A stretch of 64,000 nt of DNA from an uncultured Cellvibrionales bacterium (GCA_913020115.1 CAJWBQ010000002.1:62001-126000), one strand, 5' to 3'. Counted from the stretch's first letter, positions 26,125 through 38,419 are shown. A program made the numbers and translations. The notes: a model not told the origin generated them from the sequence alone.

Positions 26125-27687
26125 ATGAACATAGAACTTATTGCCCACAACCGTTTTGGCGTTACCCACGACGTACTCGCCTGCCTTGCTGAACAAAATC
26201 TCGATTTGGCCGCGCTGGAAGTGGAAAGTGGACACATTTATATTGATGTGCCGGCACTCCAGCACGAGGGCTTCTCCGAACTTGCTAGCGCTTTGCTGGC
26301 CCTTGATGGAGTGCAACAAATTCGCCCTATTGACCTGTTGCCAAAAGAACGCAGACACCAGCACCTAAATGCCTTACTGTCCGCCTTGCCCGACCCTGTG
26401 TTTGCCATTAGCGCTGCCGGGCTAATCCTCTCTGCAAATACCGCGGCGGCACAAGCTCTCCGACTCGTAGAACGCGATTTAATAGCACAACCTATTAGGC
26501 ACTACCTAAGCGGCAACCAGGATTACATAAACACTCCAGACACCCCGATCGGCCAAAACCTAGAGGTCACCCTTGCCGGTGAAACCTACCGCCTAGAATA
26601 CAAGCCTATTCAAGCACTGGACTCAAACGGCAGGGTGAATCCCCAAACGGCTGACAAAATACTCATTTTGCAAGCCACCAAGCGCTTAGGCCACCAAATA
26701 TCCCAAGTCCATGTTCGCGGGGGTGAAGGCTTTAACGCCATTGTTGGGCAAGCACCTGCATTGGCGCAAATAAAAGAACGCGCTCAGCGCTTTGCAGCCA
26801 TTCAAGCACCGCTTTTAATTCAGGGAGAGACCGGCACAGGTAAAGAACTTTTTGCCCGAGCGATACACGGAGCGAGCCCCTGGCATGCAGCCGCTTTTTT
26901 GGCGTTGAACTGTGCAAGCCTGCCAGAGAACCTAGTGGAAAGTGAGCTCTTTGGCTATGCACCGGGCGCCTTCACGGGCGCCAGCCGCAGCGGCAAACCC
27001 GGTTTATTTGAGCTTGCCGACGGCGGTACAGCCTTCCTCGATGAAATTGGCGAAATGTCACCTTATGTGCAAGCCAAACTTCTGCGCTTCATCCAAGACG
27101 GAACCTTTCGGCGTGTTGGCGGCAAAGAAGAAAAGAAAATAAATGTGCGAATCGTCTGCGCCACGCATCAAGATTTAGACGCTTTAGTGAAACAATCTCG
27201 ATTTCGTGAAGACCTAATGTACCGCCTAAATGTATTAAATCTTACACTGCCCCCACTGCGAGAACGCAAAGAAGACATCGCTCAACTCGCGCGTTTATTC
27301 GTGCAGCAGGCCGCCAGACAAATAGGCTGCGATGTGCCCACGATAGAAACAGCAGCGCTGAATGTTCTACAAGCGCAAGATTGGCCCGGCAATGTTCGAC
27401 AACTAGAAAACCTACTATTTCGCACGGTGGCACTCGCCCAAGAAGGTATAATCGATAAACACGCGCTGAACAATGCAGGCATCTCCGACGAGAAACACAG
27501 AGCTCAAGACGAGCCCGACACTTGGAAAACAGCGCAAGCCCAATTTGAAAAGGAATTACTCGAAAGGCTCTACCAAACCCATCCCAGCTCGCGAAAATTA
27601 GCGAAGCGACTGGGTGTCTCACACACCACTATTGCCGACAAACTACGCTTGTATAACATTCGTATAAACCCCGCACAGCCAAACTAG
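26125..27687 (+). CDS. TyrR-like sigma54-dependent transcriptional activator (ACT-PAS-AAA+-HTH)
   Basis: A 520-residue enhancer-binding protein. It has an ACT domain (1-70, MNIELIAHNRFGVTHDVL), a PAS domain (about 80-185), an AAA+ domain with Walker A GETGTGKE (near 234) and the sigma54-contact loop GAFTGA (281-286), and a C-terminal Fis-type HTH (RKLAKRLGVSHTTIADKLRLYNI). The domain order is that of TyrR/PhhR. E. coli TyrR lacks GAFTGA and works with sigma70, so this copy should activate sigma54 promoters. It is divergent from megL and is the obvious candidate to control it. ACT domains bind amino acids; methionine or an aromatic amino acid are plausible effectors. No Shine-Dalgarno precedes ATG 26125. 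Confidence 0.88.
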   Translation: MNIELIAHNRFGVTHDVLACLAEQNLDLAALEVESGHIYIDVPALQHEGFSELASALLALDGVQQIRPIDLLPKERRHQHLNALLSALPDPVFAISAAGLILSANTAAAQALRLVERDLIAQPIRHYLSGNQDYINTPDTPIGQNLEVTLAGETYRLEYKPIQALDSNGRVNPQTADKILILQATKRLGHQISQVHVRGGEGFNAIVGQAPALAQIKERAQRFAAIQAPLLIQGETGTGKELFARAIHGASPWHAAAFLALNCASLPENLVESELFGYAPGAFTGASRSGKPGLFELADGGTAFLDEIGEMSPYVQAKLLRFIQDGTFRRVGGKEEKKINVRIVCATHQDLDALVKQSRFREDLMYRLNVLNLTLPPLRERKEDIAQLARLFVQQAARQIGCDVPTIETAALNVLQAQDWPGNVRQLENLLFRTVALAQEGIIDKHALNNAGISDEKHRAQDEPDTWKTAQAQFEKELLERLYQTHPSSRKLAKRLGVSHTTIADKLRLYNIRINPAQPN

Positions 27688-27716
27688 ATCGTACTGTGCA
27701 GGAATTAAGTAGGCTG

Positions 27717-31188
<3,472 letters not shown>

Positions 31189-31389
31189 ATGGCGAACAAA
31201 CCACATACAGCCCCCGCAAAAAAGAAAGCACCACCTGCGGAGCAAACCTCTAGCGCCATTGAAGAACAAATTGCCGCATTTATTAAATCCGGCGGAGAGA
31301 TAGAACAAATTAATCGCGGCGTGAGCGGCCAAACCAGCCTCGCCGGCCCCAAGCACATTACCTTGGGCAAGAAAGCAACGGAATCATAG
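31189..31389 (+). CDS. Small conserved-looking basic protein (SutA-like tail)
   Basis: A 66-residue protein. An Ala/Lys/Pro-rich N-terminus (2-24) is followed by IEEQIAAFIKSGGEIEQINRGVSG. The motif F[I/L]-x2-GG-x-[I/V]-x2-I is reminiscent of the C-terminal half of the small RNA-polymerase-binding regulator SutA of pseudomonads. The similarity is short and I hold it loosely. GAAGG precedes the ATG, a -10-like TATACT lies upstream, and the stop is 5 bp from the convergent topB stop. The coding call rests on the good translation start and the compact convergent layout. Confidence 0.65.
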   Translation: MANKPHTAPAKKKAPPAEQTSSAIEEQIAAFIKSGGEIEQINRGVSGQTSLAGPKHITLGKKATES

Positions 31390-31394
31390 CGCTC

Positions 31395-33404
31395 TTACGC
31401 TGATACAGATTTTTTCCGACGGGGGCCATAGGCCCCCTTCTTTCGTTTAGAGCCTTTGTATTTACCGCCCTTCGATTTAAAACTCGGACTCTTAAGCCCT
31501 TTTAGCGCCAGAGGTAGCGTGGCACAGCTTTCAGCGACCAAGGCGCTTAAGCTAGGAACCAAGCCTTCCATAAAATCACTATAGCTAGCTCTCCGCTCAA
31601 CCATATCATCTAACAATGATTCCCAACGGGCCGTCATATCGGGCAAAGTCGTTGGCTTTGGCAAACTATTGATTAAGCCCTTACCCGCCTCAGTTGCTTG
31701 AATTTGCTTACCTTGCCGGCGCAAGAATTGACGCTTAAACAAGAGCTCAATTATGCCCGCGCGAGTGGCTTCAGTACCTAAGCCGTCAGTTTCCTTCAAT
31801 ATTTTTCGTACTTGTGCGTCATCAACAAAGCGTGCGATGCCGGCCATTGCCGCCAATAATGTAGCATCGGTGAAGGCCTTAGGTGGCTGAGTATTTTTCT
31901 CTAGGCACTCACCACGCAAACACTTCAGTGCCTCGCCCAAGGATAAACCCGGCAGTGTAGATACTAAAAATGCGTCCTGCGGGAGTTCACTCTGCGGAGG
32001 CTTAATCGCAGGACTATTTAGGAGATTAGCCGAGGCCTTATAGGCCAGAATTTTCCAGCCATCCTCTTTAACAACCATCGACTTCGCCCGAAAACAACCG
32101 CCCTTGATGTCAACATCCACCACTGTTTCAGAATAAATATGCTGGGGATAAAATTGATACAAATACTGACGTGCCACTAAATCATAAATTTTGACTTCCT
32201 GAGCGCTTAGCTTCTGCGCATCCATTTTTTTTACCGTAGGTACAATAGCGTGGTGAGCATCCACTTTGCTGTCATTCCACGCCTTACTTTTTAAACCCGT
32301 ATCGGCGTCCGCCACAGCGACTGTTAGACTATCAGATACACGATCAATCGCAGCCAGTACTGAGGACGCTTGGGAAAGCTGTTCGAGGGGTAGGTAACGA
32401 CTATCTGACCTTGGATAAGTAATGAGCTTGTGTCTCTCATAGAGCGCTTGGCAAATATCCAATACCTGCATGGCACTCATGGCAAAACGCTTTCCGGCCT
32501 CAATTTGTAGGGCTGACAAACTAAAGGGCAATGGCGGAGATTGCCGCTTAGTCTTGGTGTCAAGTTTGATAACACTGGCTGGCTGGCCCTTAATACGGGC
32601 AACAACGTTGTCGGCTAGAGCTCGAGACAGCACTCGCCCCTCTTCGTCCATCTGGCCCTGACAGGCATCGCTGGGAATCCACCTGGCTTTAAATTCTTGT
32701 GCGGGCTGCCCTTCTGTTTGCAACAACGCAAACACTTCATAGAAAGGTTTGGATACGAAATTATCGATGTCTTGGTCCCTACGTACCACCAGCCCTAGTA
32801 AGGGAGTTTGCACACGACCCACAGACAGCACGCCCTGATAACCCACCTTACGGCCTTGCAGGGTGCTGGAACGAGTGAGATTAATACCATATAGCCAGTC
32901 AGCTCGAGAACGTGCCAGAGCCGAGGTAGACAGCGGTATAAAGTCACGATTGTCTCGCATTAGGCTCAGCGCTCGCACAACAGCTCTAGAGTTCAAATCA
33001 CTGATTAAAAGCCTTTGTATGGATTGACGCTTAGGCCCTTTCACGCCGAGAAAATTGATCAACTCGTCCACCAGTAATTGGCCCTCACGGTCTGGGTCTC
33101 CCGCATGCACAAGGGAGTCTGCCTGTTTTACCAATTTGCGCAATACGCTGAGCTGCTTCCGCGTAGAAGATTTTGCTTGCAGCTTCCATTCCGTAGGTAT
33201 TATTGGAAGATGCTCTTCAGACCAGAGCTTATACGACGGGTTGTATACATCGGGCTCGGCTTGCTCAAGCAAATGACCAATGCACCAACTCACACAGTCG
33301 CCCTCACCCACCCATATACAGCCATCGCCCTTGCGATGGGGCCTGGGCAATGCATCGGCAATGGCGCGACCCAAGCTCGGTTTTTCAGCGATATAAAGTT
33401 TCAT
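31395..33404 (-). CDS. topB: DNA topoisomerase III
   Basis: Type IA topoisomerase, decatenating and relaxing single-stranded regions. The 669 residues start MKLYIAEKPSLGRAIADALP (Toprim), continue with the acidic DPDREGQLLVDE motif, and carry catalytic Tyr330 in LITYPRSDSRY, almost the same position as E. coli TopB Tyr328. ADWLYGINLTR and SVGRVQTPLL are further type IA signatures. The C-terminus is Lys/Gly-rich. ATG 33404 gives the family N-terminus; an in-frame start at 33422 would add six residues. A LexA-type box lies 29 bp upstream, so induction by DNA damage is predicted. Confidence 0.95.
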   Translation of the reverse strand: MKLYIAEKPSLGRAIADALPRPHRKGDGCIWVGEGDCVSWCIGHLLEQAEPDVYNPSYKLWSEEHLPIIPTEWKLQAKSSTRKQLSVLRKLVKQADSLVHAGDPDREGQLLVDELINFLGVKGPKRQSIQRLLISDLNSRAVVRALSLMRDNRDFIPLSTSALARSRADWLYGINLTRSSTLQGRKVGYQGVLSVGRVQTPLLGLVVRRDQDIDNFVSKPFYEVFALLQTEGQPAQEFKARWIPSDACQGQMDEEGRVLSRALADNVVARIKGQPASVIKLDTKTKRQSPPLPFSLSALQIEAGKRFAMSAMQVLDICQALYERHKLITYPRSDSRYLPLEQLSQASSVLAAIDRVSDSLTVAVADADTGLKSKAWNDSKVDAHHAIVPTVKKMDAQKLSAQEVKIYDLVARQYLYQFYPQHIYSETVVDVDIKGGCFRAKSMVVKEDGWKILAYKASANLLNSPAIKPPQSELPQDAFLVSTLPGLSLGEALKCLRGECLEKNTQPPKAFTDATLLAAMAGIARFVDDAQVRKILKETDGLGTEATRAGIIELLFKRQFLRRQGKQIQATEAGKGLINSLPKPTTLPDMTARWESLLDDMVERRASYSDFMEGLVPSLSALVAESCATLPLALKGLKSPSFKSKGGKYKGSKRKKGAYGPRRKKSVSA

Positions 33405-33432
33405 TGGTACGGCAGGCCTCAATGCAATTTAA

Positions 33433-33448
33433 CTGTGTTTATATACAG
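33433..33448. promoter_or_regulatory. LexA (SOS) box upstream of topB
   Basis: CTGTGTTTATATACAG has the invariant CTG-N10-CAG ends and an AT-rich alternating centre, matching 13 of 16 positions of the CTGTATATATATACAG consensus. It is 29 bp upstream of the topB ATG, in promoter position. Binding by LexA is inferred. Confidence 0.7.
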
Positions 33449-33494
33449 TTATGATAAAGACATCAAGGGCTCTCTTCTAGCACTATATTGTGGA

Positions 33495-33511
33495 GGGGCA
33501 AGACTTGCCCC
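33495..33511. repeat. 17-bp perfect hairpin, possible degenerate copy of the 23-bp repeat
   Basis: GGGGCAAG-A-CTTGCCCC is a perfect inverted repeat 20 bp downstream of the Rieske oxygenase gene and may end its transcript. On the minus strand its first 16 bases differ at one position from the start of the 23-bp repeat found near 35.9 and 36.4 kb, so it may be a decayed member of that family. Confidence 0.5.
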
Positions 33512-33531
33512 CATTTTTATCAGTATTTGAC

Positions 33532-34725
33532 CTACGATGAACACCGCTCAGAAGCGTGCCTATCTAACCCTATGATCTTTTCATATTCATTATGGAACCA
33601 TGTTAGTGCCGACTCAAAACGTCCAAAATGAATCTCTTTAACGGCACCACTCTCCATGTTGGCCTGGATAGCTTCCCCCAACACCCAGTCTTCCATGAGG
33701 ATAAGGTTAACTAGTGTGTGATTGGTCTCATGTATCTTCATTTCCTCTTCTGACCAGCTGTCTCCACCACCCTTTGGGGGATTAACAAGAAGCACTTCCT
33801 CTATGCGGGTTTCACCCGGACCTAAGGGCACCATTTTTATCATAGAGATATTATCTGGCTGCGCTAAGAACAGCATTGAGGGCCCCATGCTGTAAATAAT
33901 ATTCGCCATCTTGCGCATATCCCATTGGGCTTCAGGCAATTCATTTGCGTCTAAGATTGGTTTCTTAGGCAAGATCATTCTCAATTCCATTCCATCCCAA
34001 CTTTCCCAGGTAGCCAAATTGCCTAGGAAGAATGGTGCTAGTGTATTTCTGTGTGCGACATTGAAGTGATAGGCCTCGATTCCACCTTCAGACAAAATCT
34101 TCCAGTTGGACTTAATCACATAACTACGGCGTTTATATACCTCCTGTTTTTCAAGATTCAAATAGTTGAAACCGGATGCCATTTCATCGGCAACTAGGTT
34201 TTCGGGAAGCGGTTCGCCTACGTTAAGATTTACAAATACGACGCCATTAACGACCCGGCTATTAAATTCGATCAGCCCCAACTTCTCCTTGTCCATGTCA
34301 CTAAACCCACGATCAAAGTCTGGCGCTCCCACCAATTGCCCCTCAGTGCTATATGTCCAAGCGTGATAAGGGCAACTAAATCGTTTGCGACAACCACTAC
34401 TCCCGTTTTCGACCAAGCGAGCATTACGATGACGACAAGCATTGGCGTACACGCGGACTTGCCTGTCTTTATCCCGCACCATCAACAGGGGCAAACCATT
34501 GAACCAGTCTAATGATTGATAATCCCCCACCTTAGGAACCTCGTTGGCAATACCAATTGCCATTGGTCGGCCGAAAAACATCTCCTCTTTTTCACGCTTG
34601 AACCACTCCTCTGAGATATAACGTTCAGTCGAATGTGTTTGAGTGAATTCATCATATTGAGTCTCACCTTTTTCTTTTAAGGCCAAGATCTCCTTAATCA
34701 GTCTGATTTCAGTCTGTCGATCCAT
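33532..34725 (-). CDS. Rieske non-haem iron oxygenase, alpha subunit
   Basis: A 397-residue ring-hydroxylating-type oxygenase. The Rieske [2Fe-2S] ligands are Cys97-x-His99 and Cys118-x2-His121 (CRHR...CPYH). The mononuclear iron site is EAYHFNVAHR, with His220 and His225. The bridging acidic residue three positions before the first His, normally Asp, is Glu217; the carnitine oxygenase CntA is a known case with Glu there. No ferredoxin, reductase or beta subunit is adjacent, so electrons must come from elsewhere. AGGGG precedes ATG 34725. The divergent GlxA-type regulator probably controls it. The substrate is unknown; a quaternary amine or an aromatic acid are both possible. Confidence 0.88.
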   Translation of the reverse strand: MDRQTEIRLIKEILALKEKGETQYDEFTQTHSTERYISEEWFKREKEEMFFGRPMAIGIANEVPKVGDYQSLDWFNGLPLLMVRDKDRQVRVYANACRHRNARLVENGSSGCRKRFSCPYHAWTYSTEGQLVGAPDFDRGFSDMDKEKLGLIEFNSRVVNGVVFVNLNVGEPLPENLVADEMASGFNYLNLEKQEVYKRRSYVIKSNWKILSEGGIEAYHFNVAHRNTLAPFFLGNLATWESWDGMELRMILPKKPILDANELPEAQWDMRKMANIIYSMGPSMLFLAQPDNISMIKMVPLGPGETRIEEVLLVNPPKGGGDSWSEEEMKIHETNHTLVNLILMEDWVLGEAIQANMESGAVKEIHFGRFESALTWFHNEYEKIIGLDRHASERCSS

Positions 34726-34902
34726 TATTTGCCCCTTTACTCATGCGAATTCGCGAAACTACGCCTATCTGTTGGCCCCTACTTTAACAATCATAACTCG
34801 ACTATAAATGACTACAATTGACAAATTATCAACGATTAAAGACACTTCGGGGACCTGAATAGCTTTTAATGGCAAGCTATTCCACTAGAGAGGGAATACC
34901 CG

Positions 34903-35886
34903 ATGAAGACCAAACAAAGAGCCATAGAAATTGCTTACCTAATTCCCGATCAGTTTTGGGTCAGCACCATATCCGGTGCTGTTGAGGTATTCCACGGCAT
35001 GGGGTTGAATTCCAGAGAGTTTCAAAGCAGTGAGTTTCGAGGTTTCGAAATCTCATTTTTAAGGTGTACCCGAAAGTCTATCTCCGGATTTTCAGGCTTA
35101 CACCTAAATACCCAATACTTTGGAAATAAGTCTGTCAGCAATAAAAAATTTGACGCTGTAATAATTCCTTCTGTATGGAATTTGTCCATGGAAAATCTGA
35201 AGGAGTCCAAGAGGGCGCTAAACTGGCTGCGTCAACAACATGCACAAGGCAGTATCGTTGTAGGTTTGGTAACGGGGGTTTTTTATTTGGCGGAAGCTGG
35301 CCTTTTGAACGGGCGTGAAGCAACCATACACTGGGCATCGGAGAACATTTTTAAGCAACGCTATCCCAAAGTAAACCTCAGGCCACAAGTTCAAATAATT
35401 GAATCGGATAAAATCATCACCACATCAAGCACTCCTGCGACACTGGATGTGGCGCTGCTTATGATTCAGCAATTCCTCGGCGACAATGCTGCGGAATATG
35501 CCTCTCACTACTTTACTCTTCGTGACAAAGATGACCCGCTGCCAGAATTCTTGCAAGCTAGTTGTCACGACACTCTCGTAGACGCCGCGCGCGACAAAAT
35601 AAGAATGAGTTATGCGGAAGAACTATCTCTTGAAGAACTGGCAGCGCAGTTTAACGTGACCACACGCACTCTTTCCCGTCGTTTTGCCAGCGCTCTGGGC
35701 TACGGTCCAATTCACCACCTAGTGAAACAGCGCCTGGACATTGCCCGCAAGTTATTACAGTCGACAGATCTACAAATCCAACAGATCGCAGAACAATCCG
35801 GTTTTGGTTCAGCCACCGTATTTTGCAGGAATTTCAAAAAAGAATTTTCCCAGTCCCCAAGGCAATATCGTAACTCCCTGCCCTGA
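34903..35886 (+). CDS. GlxA-type transcriptional regulator (DJ-1/PfpI domain + AraC HTH)
   Basis: A 327-residue regulator. The N-terminal DJ-1/PfpI-like domain (about 8-190) has VVGLVTGVFYLAEAGLLNGREATIHW where enzymatic relatives have a nucleophile Cys; here it is replaced, so the domain is a sensor. The C-terminal AraC domain has SLEELAAQFNVTTRTLSRRFASALGYGPIHHLVKQRLDIARKLL and IQQIAEQSGFGSATVFCRNFKKEFSQSPRQYR. This architecture is shared by GbdR and CdhR, regulators of betaine and carnitine catabolism. GAGAGGGA lies upstream of the ATG. It is divergent from the Rieske oxygenase gene, its probable target. Confidence 0.9.
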   Translation: MKTKQRAIEIAYLIPDQFWVSTISGAVEVFHGMGLNSREFQSSEFRGFEISFLRCTRKSISGFSGLHLNTQYFGNKSVSNKKFDAVIIPSVWNLSMENLKESKRALNWLRQQHAQGSIVVGLVTGVFYLAEAGLLNGREATIHWASENIFKQRYPKVNLRPQVQIIESDKIITTSSTPATLDVALLMIQQFLGDNAAEYASHYFTLRDKDDPLPEFLQASCHDTLVDAARDKIRMSYAEELSLEELAAQFNVTTRTLSRRFASALGYGPIHHLVKQRLDIARKLLQSTDLQIQQIAEQSGFGSATVFCRNFKKEFSQSPRQYRNSLP

Positions 35887-35903
35887 CAATAGGGGTCACA
35901 ATA

Positions 35904-35989
35904 GGGGTCAAGTCTTGTCTTTTGCCATCCACGAAAAATGAAGCCGCTGCGGTTTCGACAGTAGAGGGCAAAAGGCAAGACTTGACCCC
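35904..35989. repeat. Inverted pair of 23-bp repeats around a 40-bp spacer
   Basis: The arm at 35904-35926 (GGGGTCAAGTC...TTTTGCC) and its inverse at 35967-35989 (GGCAAAAGG...CTTGACCCC) differ at one position. Just before the first arm the 12-mer AATAGGGGTCAC/A is tandemly duplicated (35888-35911). The structure could fold as a long hairpin downstream of the GlxA-type gene. It resembles a REP/MITE-type mobile palindrome rather than an ordinary terminator, because a third copy lies 450 bp away. Confidence 0.7.
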
Positions 35990-36002
35990 ACCGTTTTTCA
36001 GC

Positions 36003-36218
36003 CTAGCTATTTTCGATTTTAAAGCCCACTTTTAAGGTGACCTGATAATGTGCAACAGCGCCATTTACAATGTGACCACGGGTTTCTGTGACCTCAAACC
36101 AATCCATATTATTAACGCTTTTTGATGCTTCCTCGACCGCATTGGTGATCGCCTCATCGATACTGTTGGGCGATGACCCGACCAGTTCAATTTTTTTGTA
36201 GGTGTGGTGTGATGACAT
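36003..36218 (-). CDS. Dodecin family flavin-binding protein
   Basis: A small (71-residue) protein, SSHHTYKKIELVGSSPNSIDEAITNAVEEASKSVNNMDWFEVTETRGHIVNGAVAHYQVTLKVGFKI. This is the dodecin fold, and the Trp in MDWFEV is the residue that stacks on flavin. Dodecins assemble into hollow dodecamers that store FMN/riboflavin. ATG 36218 has AGGAG 9 nt upstream; a TTG at 36224 is less likely. The gene is bracketed by copies of the 23-bp repeat (35967-35989 and 36440-36462). Confidence 0.92.
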   Translation of the reverse strand: MSSHHTYKKIELVGSSPNSIDEAITNAVEEASKSVNNMDWFEVTETRGHIVNGAVAHYQVTLKVGFKIENS

Positions 36219-36439
36219 TATCAATTACTCCTAGCGCAAACTTGAAAGGGTGTTTACTAAGTGTAGTTCAGCACTCAGGATTCAGTTAGTAATTGTCGCA
36301 GTCTGTATAGTCGGGTCGTACGCGACGTCGCTTCTTACTTTTTTGCTATCGCCTTCAGGAAACAAAGCGGACCAAGAATTTTCGGATATTACCAATAATC
36401 TTGAGGAGCGCTGTTAAATTCTCTTCGAGGAGACTAATA

Positions 36440-36462
36440 GGCAAAAGGCAAGACTTGACCCC
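36440..36462. repeat. Third copy of the 23-bp repeat
   Basis: GGCAAAAGGCAAG...CTTGACCCC is identical to the copy at 35967-35989 and in the same orientation. The two identical copies thus bracket the dodecin gene as direct repeats about 470 bp apart. It is 12 bp downstream of the galM stop. Confidence 0.8.
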
Positions 36463-36474
36463 ATTGTTTCGAAC

Positions 36475-37545
36475 TTAGTGTTTGATGCCAAACCGGTAGG
36501 AGGTGCTGGTCTCATACAATTCGCCGGGCTTAAGGACGCACGAGGGAAAGTGGGCTTGATTGGGAGAATCGGGGAAGTTTTGAGTTTCGAGACAAAAACC
36601 GTCGTGCGGGGAATAGGGCCTCCCCTGCTTGCCAAGATGCTTGGGGGAAATGTGATTCCCTGTATAGAACTGAACGCCTGGTTGGTCTGTAAAGACGTCC
36701 ATCACTCGACCGCTCCTAGGCTCAAATACGCTTGCAGCTAGGCGCTGCTCTGAACTCGCAGTTTTTTTGAGCACCCAGTTATGATCAAAGCCTTTGGCGA
36801 TTGCAATCTGTGGATGATTGTCTGCCAAGGCCTCACCCAAATGGCGAGGCTGCATGAAATCAAAGGCGCCCTGTGCCCTCTCTAATTCCCCTCGAGGTAT
36901 CATGTCTGCATCCACCGGCAAATAGGTATCTGAATTCAAAAAAACTTGATGATCCAGTATGCCTCCCTCTTTTGAGCCCGCCAGATTAAAATACATATGA
37001 TTGCTGAGGTTGATCACTGTTTCAGCATCGCTGAAAGCACGATAGCTCAAGGTGAATTTGTTGTCGTCGCTCAGAGAATAGGTCAAGGTGATAGACAGAC
37101 GACCGGGGTAACCCTCTTCGCCTGCAGGGCTCACATAACTCAGTTCTAATATCGAGCCTTGTTCGCGCTCAATAATTTCGCCCCGCCACAACTTGCGATT
37201 AAAACCTTCTTTACCACCATGTAAGTGATTCGGACCATTATTACAGGCCAGAGAATACACTTGCTCACCCAAGCGGAACTGCCCTTTTGCAATGCGGTTG
37301 GCATAGCGCCCAACTACACAACCAAAACAATTATCATCTTGGAGATAGGTGCTGAGATCAGCGTAGCCGAGAACAATGTCGTCAAACTGCCCTCGACCGT
37401 CAGCTGCTATTAAAGACACAATAGTTGCGCCTAAATTGCTAACAACAATCTGAGTTCCCCGCTGGTTGCTTAGCGTAAAGGTGCAGAGTTCACCGCCAGA
37501 AAAAAAGACACCCGTAGACGCCTGAACAATAGTTGACAATTTCAA
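36475..37545 (-). CDS. galM: Aldose 1-epimerase (mutarotase)
   Basis: Interconverts alpha and beta anomers of galactose and other aldoses. The 356 residues show NHLHGG (106-111), the catalytic His183 in INLSNHMYFNLAG and the catalytic Glu320 in CLETQNFPDSPN. There is no signal peptide, so it is cytoplasmic. The start is uncertain: only TTG codons (37545 or 37539) fit, AAGG lying just upstream with the better spacing to 37539. It is not in an operon with other sugar genes here; the secreted GH2 galactosidase at 27.7 kb is the nearest logical partner. Confidence 0.92.
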   Translation of the reverse strand: MKLSTIVQASTGVFFSGGELCTFTLSNQRGTQIVVSNLGATIVSLIAADGRGQFDDIVLGYADLSTYLQDDNCFGCVVGRYANRIAKGQFRLGEQVYSLACNNGPNHLHGGKEGFNRKLWRGEIIEREQGSILELSYVSPAGEEGYPGRLSITLTYSLSDDNKFTLSYRAFSDAETVINLSNHMYFNLAGSKEGGILDHQVFLNSDTYLPVDADMIPRGELERAQGAFDFMQPRHLGEALADNHPQIAIAKGFDHNWVLKKTASSEQRLAASVFEPRSGRVMDVFTDQPGVQFYTGNHISPKHLGKQGRPYSPHDGFCLETQNFPDSPNQAHFPSCVLKPGELYETSTSYRFGIKH

Positions 37546-37602
37546 GCCTTATATAAATCTAGGGTGTATTTACACGTAATAGTGGGGGCCAGCTCGCTTA
37601 TA

Positions 37603-38280
37603 TTATTGGTAGGCTTCAGCAAAGGCCAGAATTTTCGGGCGAAGGCTATGCTTGATTGTTGTATAAGTTGCGCGGTCTTTGCCCGCCAAACTTTTCGCCA
37701 GTTCAAAAGCTTGCGACTGCAAAGTATCCATTGGAAAAATTTCGTCAACAATGTCGAGCTGCTTACACTCTTCGCCGGTATAAGCCGCTCCGGTTAAGGC
37801 CATATGCTTTAGGGCGTGTTTATTGGGCAACAAGTCGATCATCTCCACCATTAATTCAGTAAATGGAATATTGATGTTAACTTCGGGGAAACAGAAGCGA
37901 CCGCGGTCTGAGCGCATAAGCCGAAAGTCAGCTCCACAGGCTAGAATGGCGCCGCCCGCGTAGGTGTTTCCGTTCAAGCACATTACGGTAGGAACATTCA
38001 ATGTAGCCAAACGATACATAACTGTCTCTAATGACTTAACAAAGGTGGCGGGCATTTCCGGGCCACTGCTCATTAACCAATTTAGGTCAATACCGGTAGA
38101 AAAAGTCTTTTCATGCAGGCAAGTAATCATCAAGGAGGTATTACCCTCGTAGGCTTCAACTGCGTCAAGCGCGGCTAAATATTCCCGCGTAACGTCTAAG
38201 TTAAAGGCATTCTCGTACTCGTTATTGGTCAGGGTTAATACGTGAACACCGTCTTTTACTTCTAAGCTCATTGTTGACAT
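37603..38280 (-). CDS. Enoyl-CoA hydratase/isomerase family protein
   Basis: A 225-residue crotonase-fold protein. The oxyanion-hole segments are KTFSTGIDLNWL (about 58-69) and MCLNGNTYAGGAILACGADFRLM (about 100-122), and FCFPEVNINIPFT follows. The two catalytic Glu of hydratases are not both evident at the usual place, and the length matches the short Delta3,Delta2-enoyl-CoA isomerase-like group. GGAGAG lies 6 nt before the ATG. It may serve fatty-acid degradation with the acyl-CoA dehydrogenases near 48 kb, though nothing links them directly. Confidence 0.85.
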   Translation of the reverse strand: MSTMSLEVKDGVHVLTLTNNEYENAFNLDVTREYLAALDAVEAYEGNTSLMITCLHEKTFSTGIDLNWLMSSGPEMPATFVKSLETVMYRLATLNVPTVMCLNGNTYAGGAILACGADFRLMRSDRGRFCFPEVNINIPFTELMVEMIDLLPNKHALKHMALTGAAYTGEECKQLDIVDEIFPMDTLQSQAFELAKSLAGKDRATYTTIKHSLRPKILAFAEAYQ

Positions 38281-38419
38281 AGTCTTCTCTCCTCGGGTTT
38301 ACCTTAGTGTAAGCAGTGCCCGCTTAAGCGACTATGACAAAAGCGACCACTTTCACAAACAGATCAAACCAAGTAAGGAGGGTTTTTCTAGACAGGGATT
38401 TGAATCATTAGTCCATACA

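Noticed and set aside
33495..33511. The GGGGCAAG/CTTGCCCC hairpin read as a plus-strand Rho-independent terminator, because ATTTTT follows.
   Set aside because: No plus-strand gene ends upstream of it; the minus-strand Rieske gene does, but without a T-run, so only a repeat/possible terminator is claimed.
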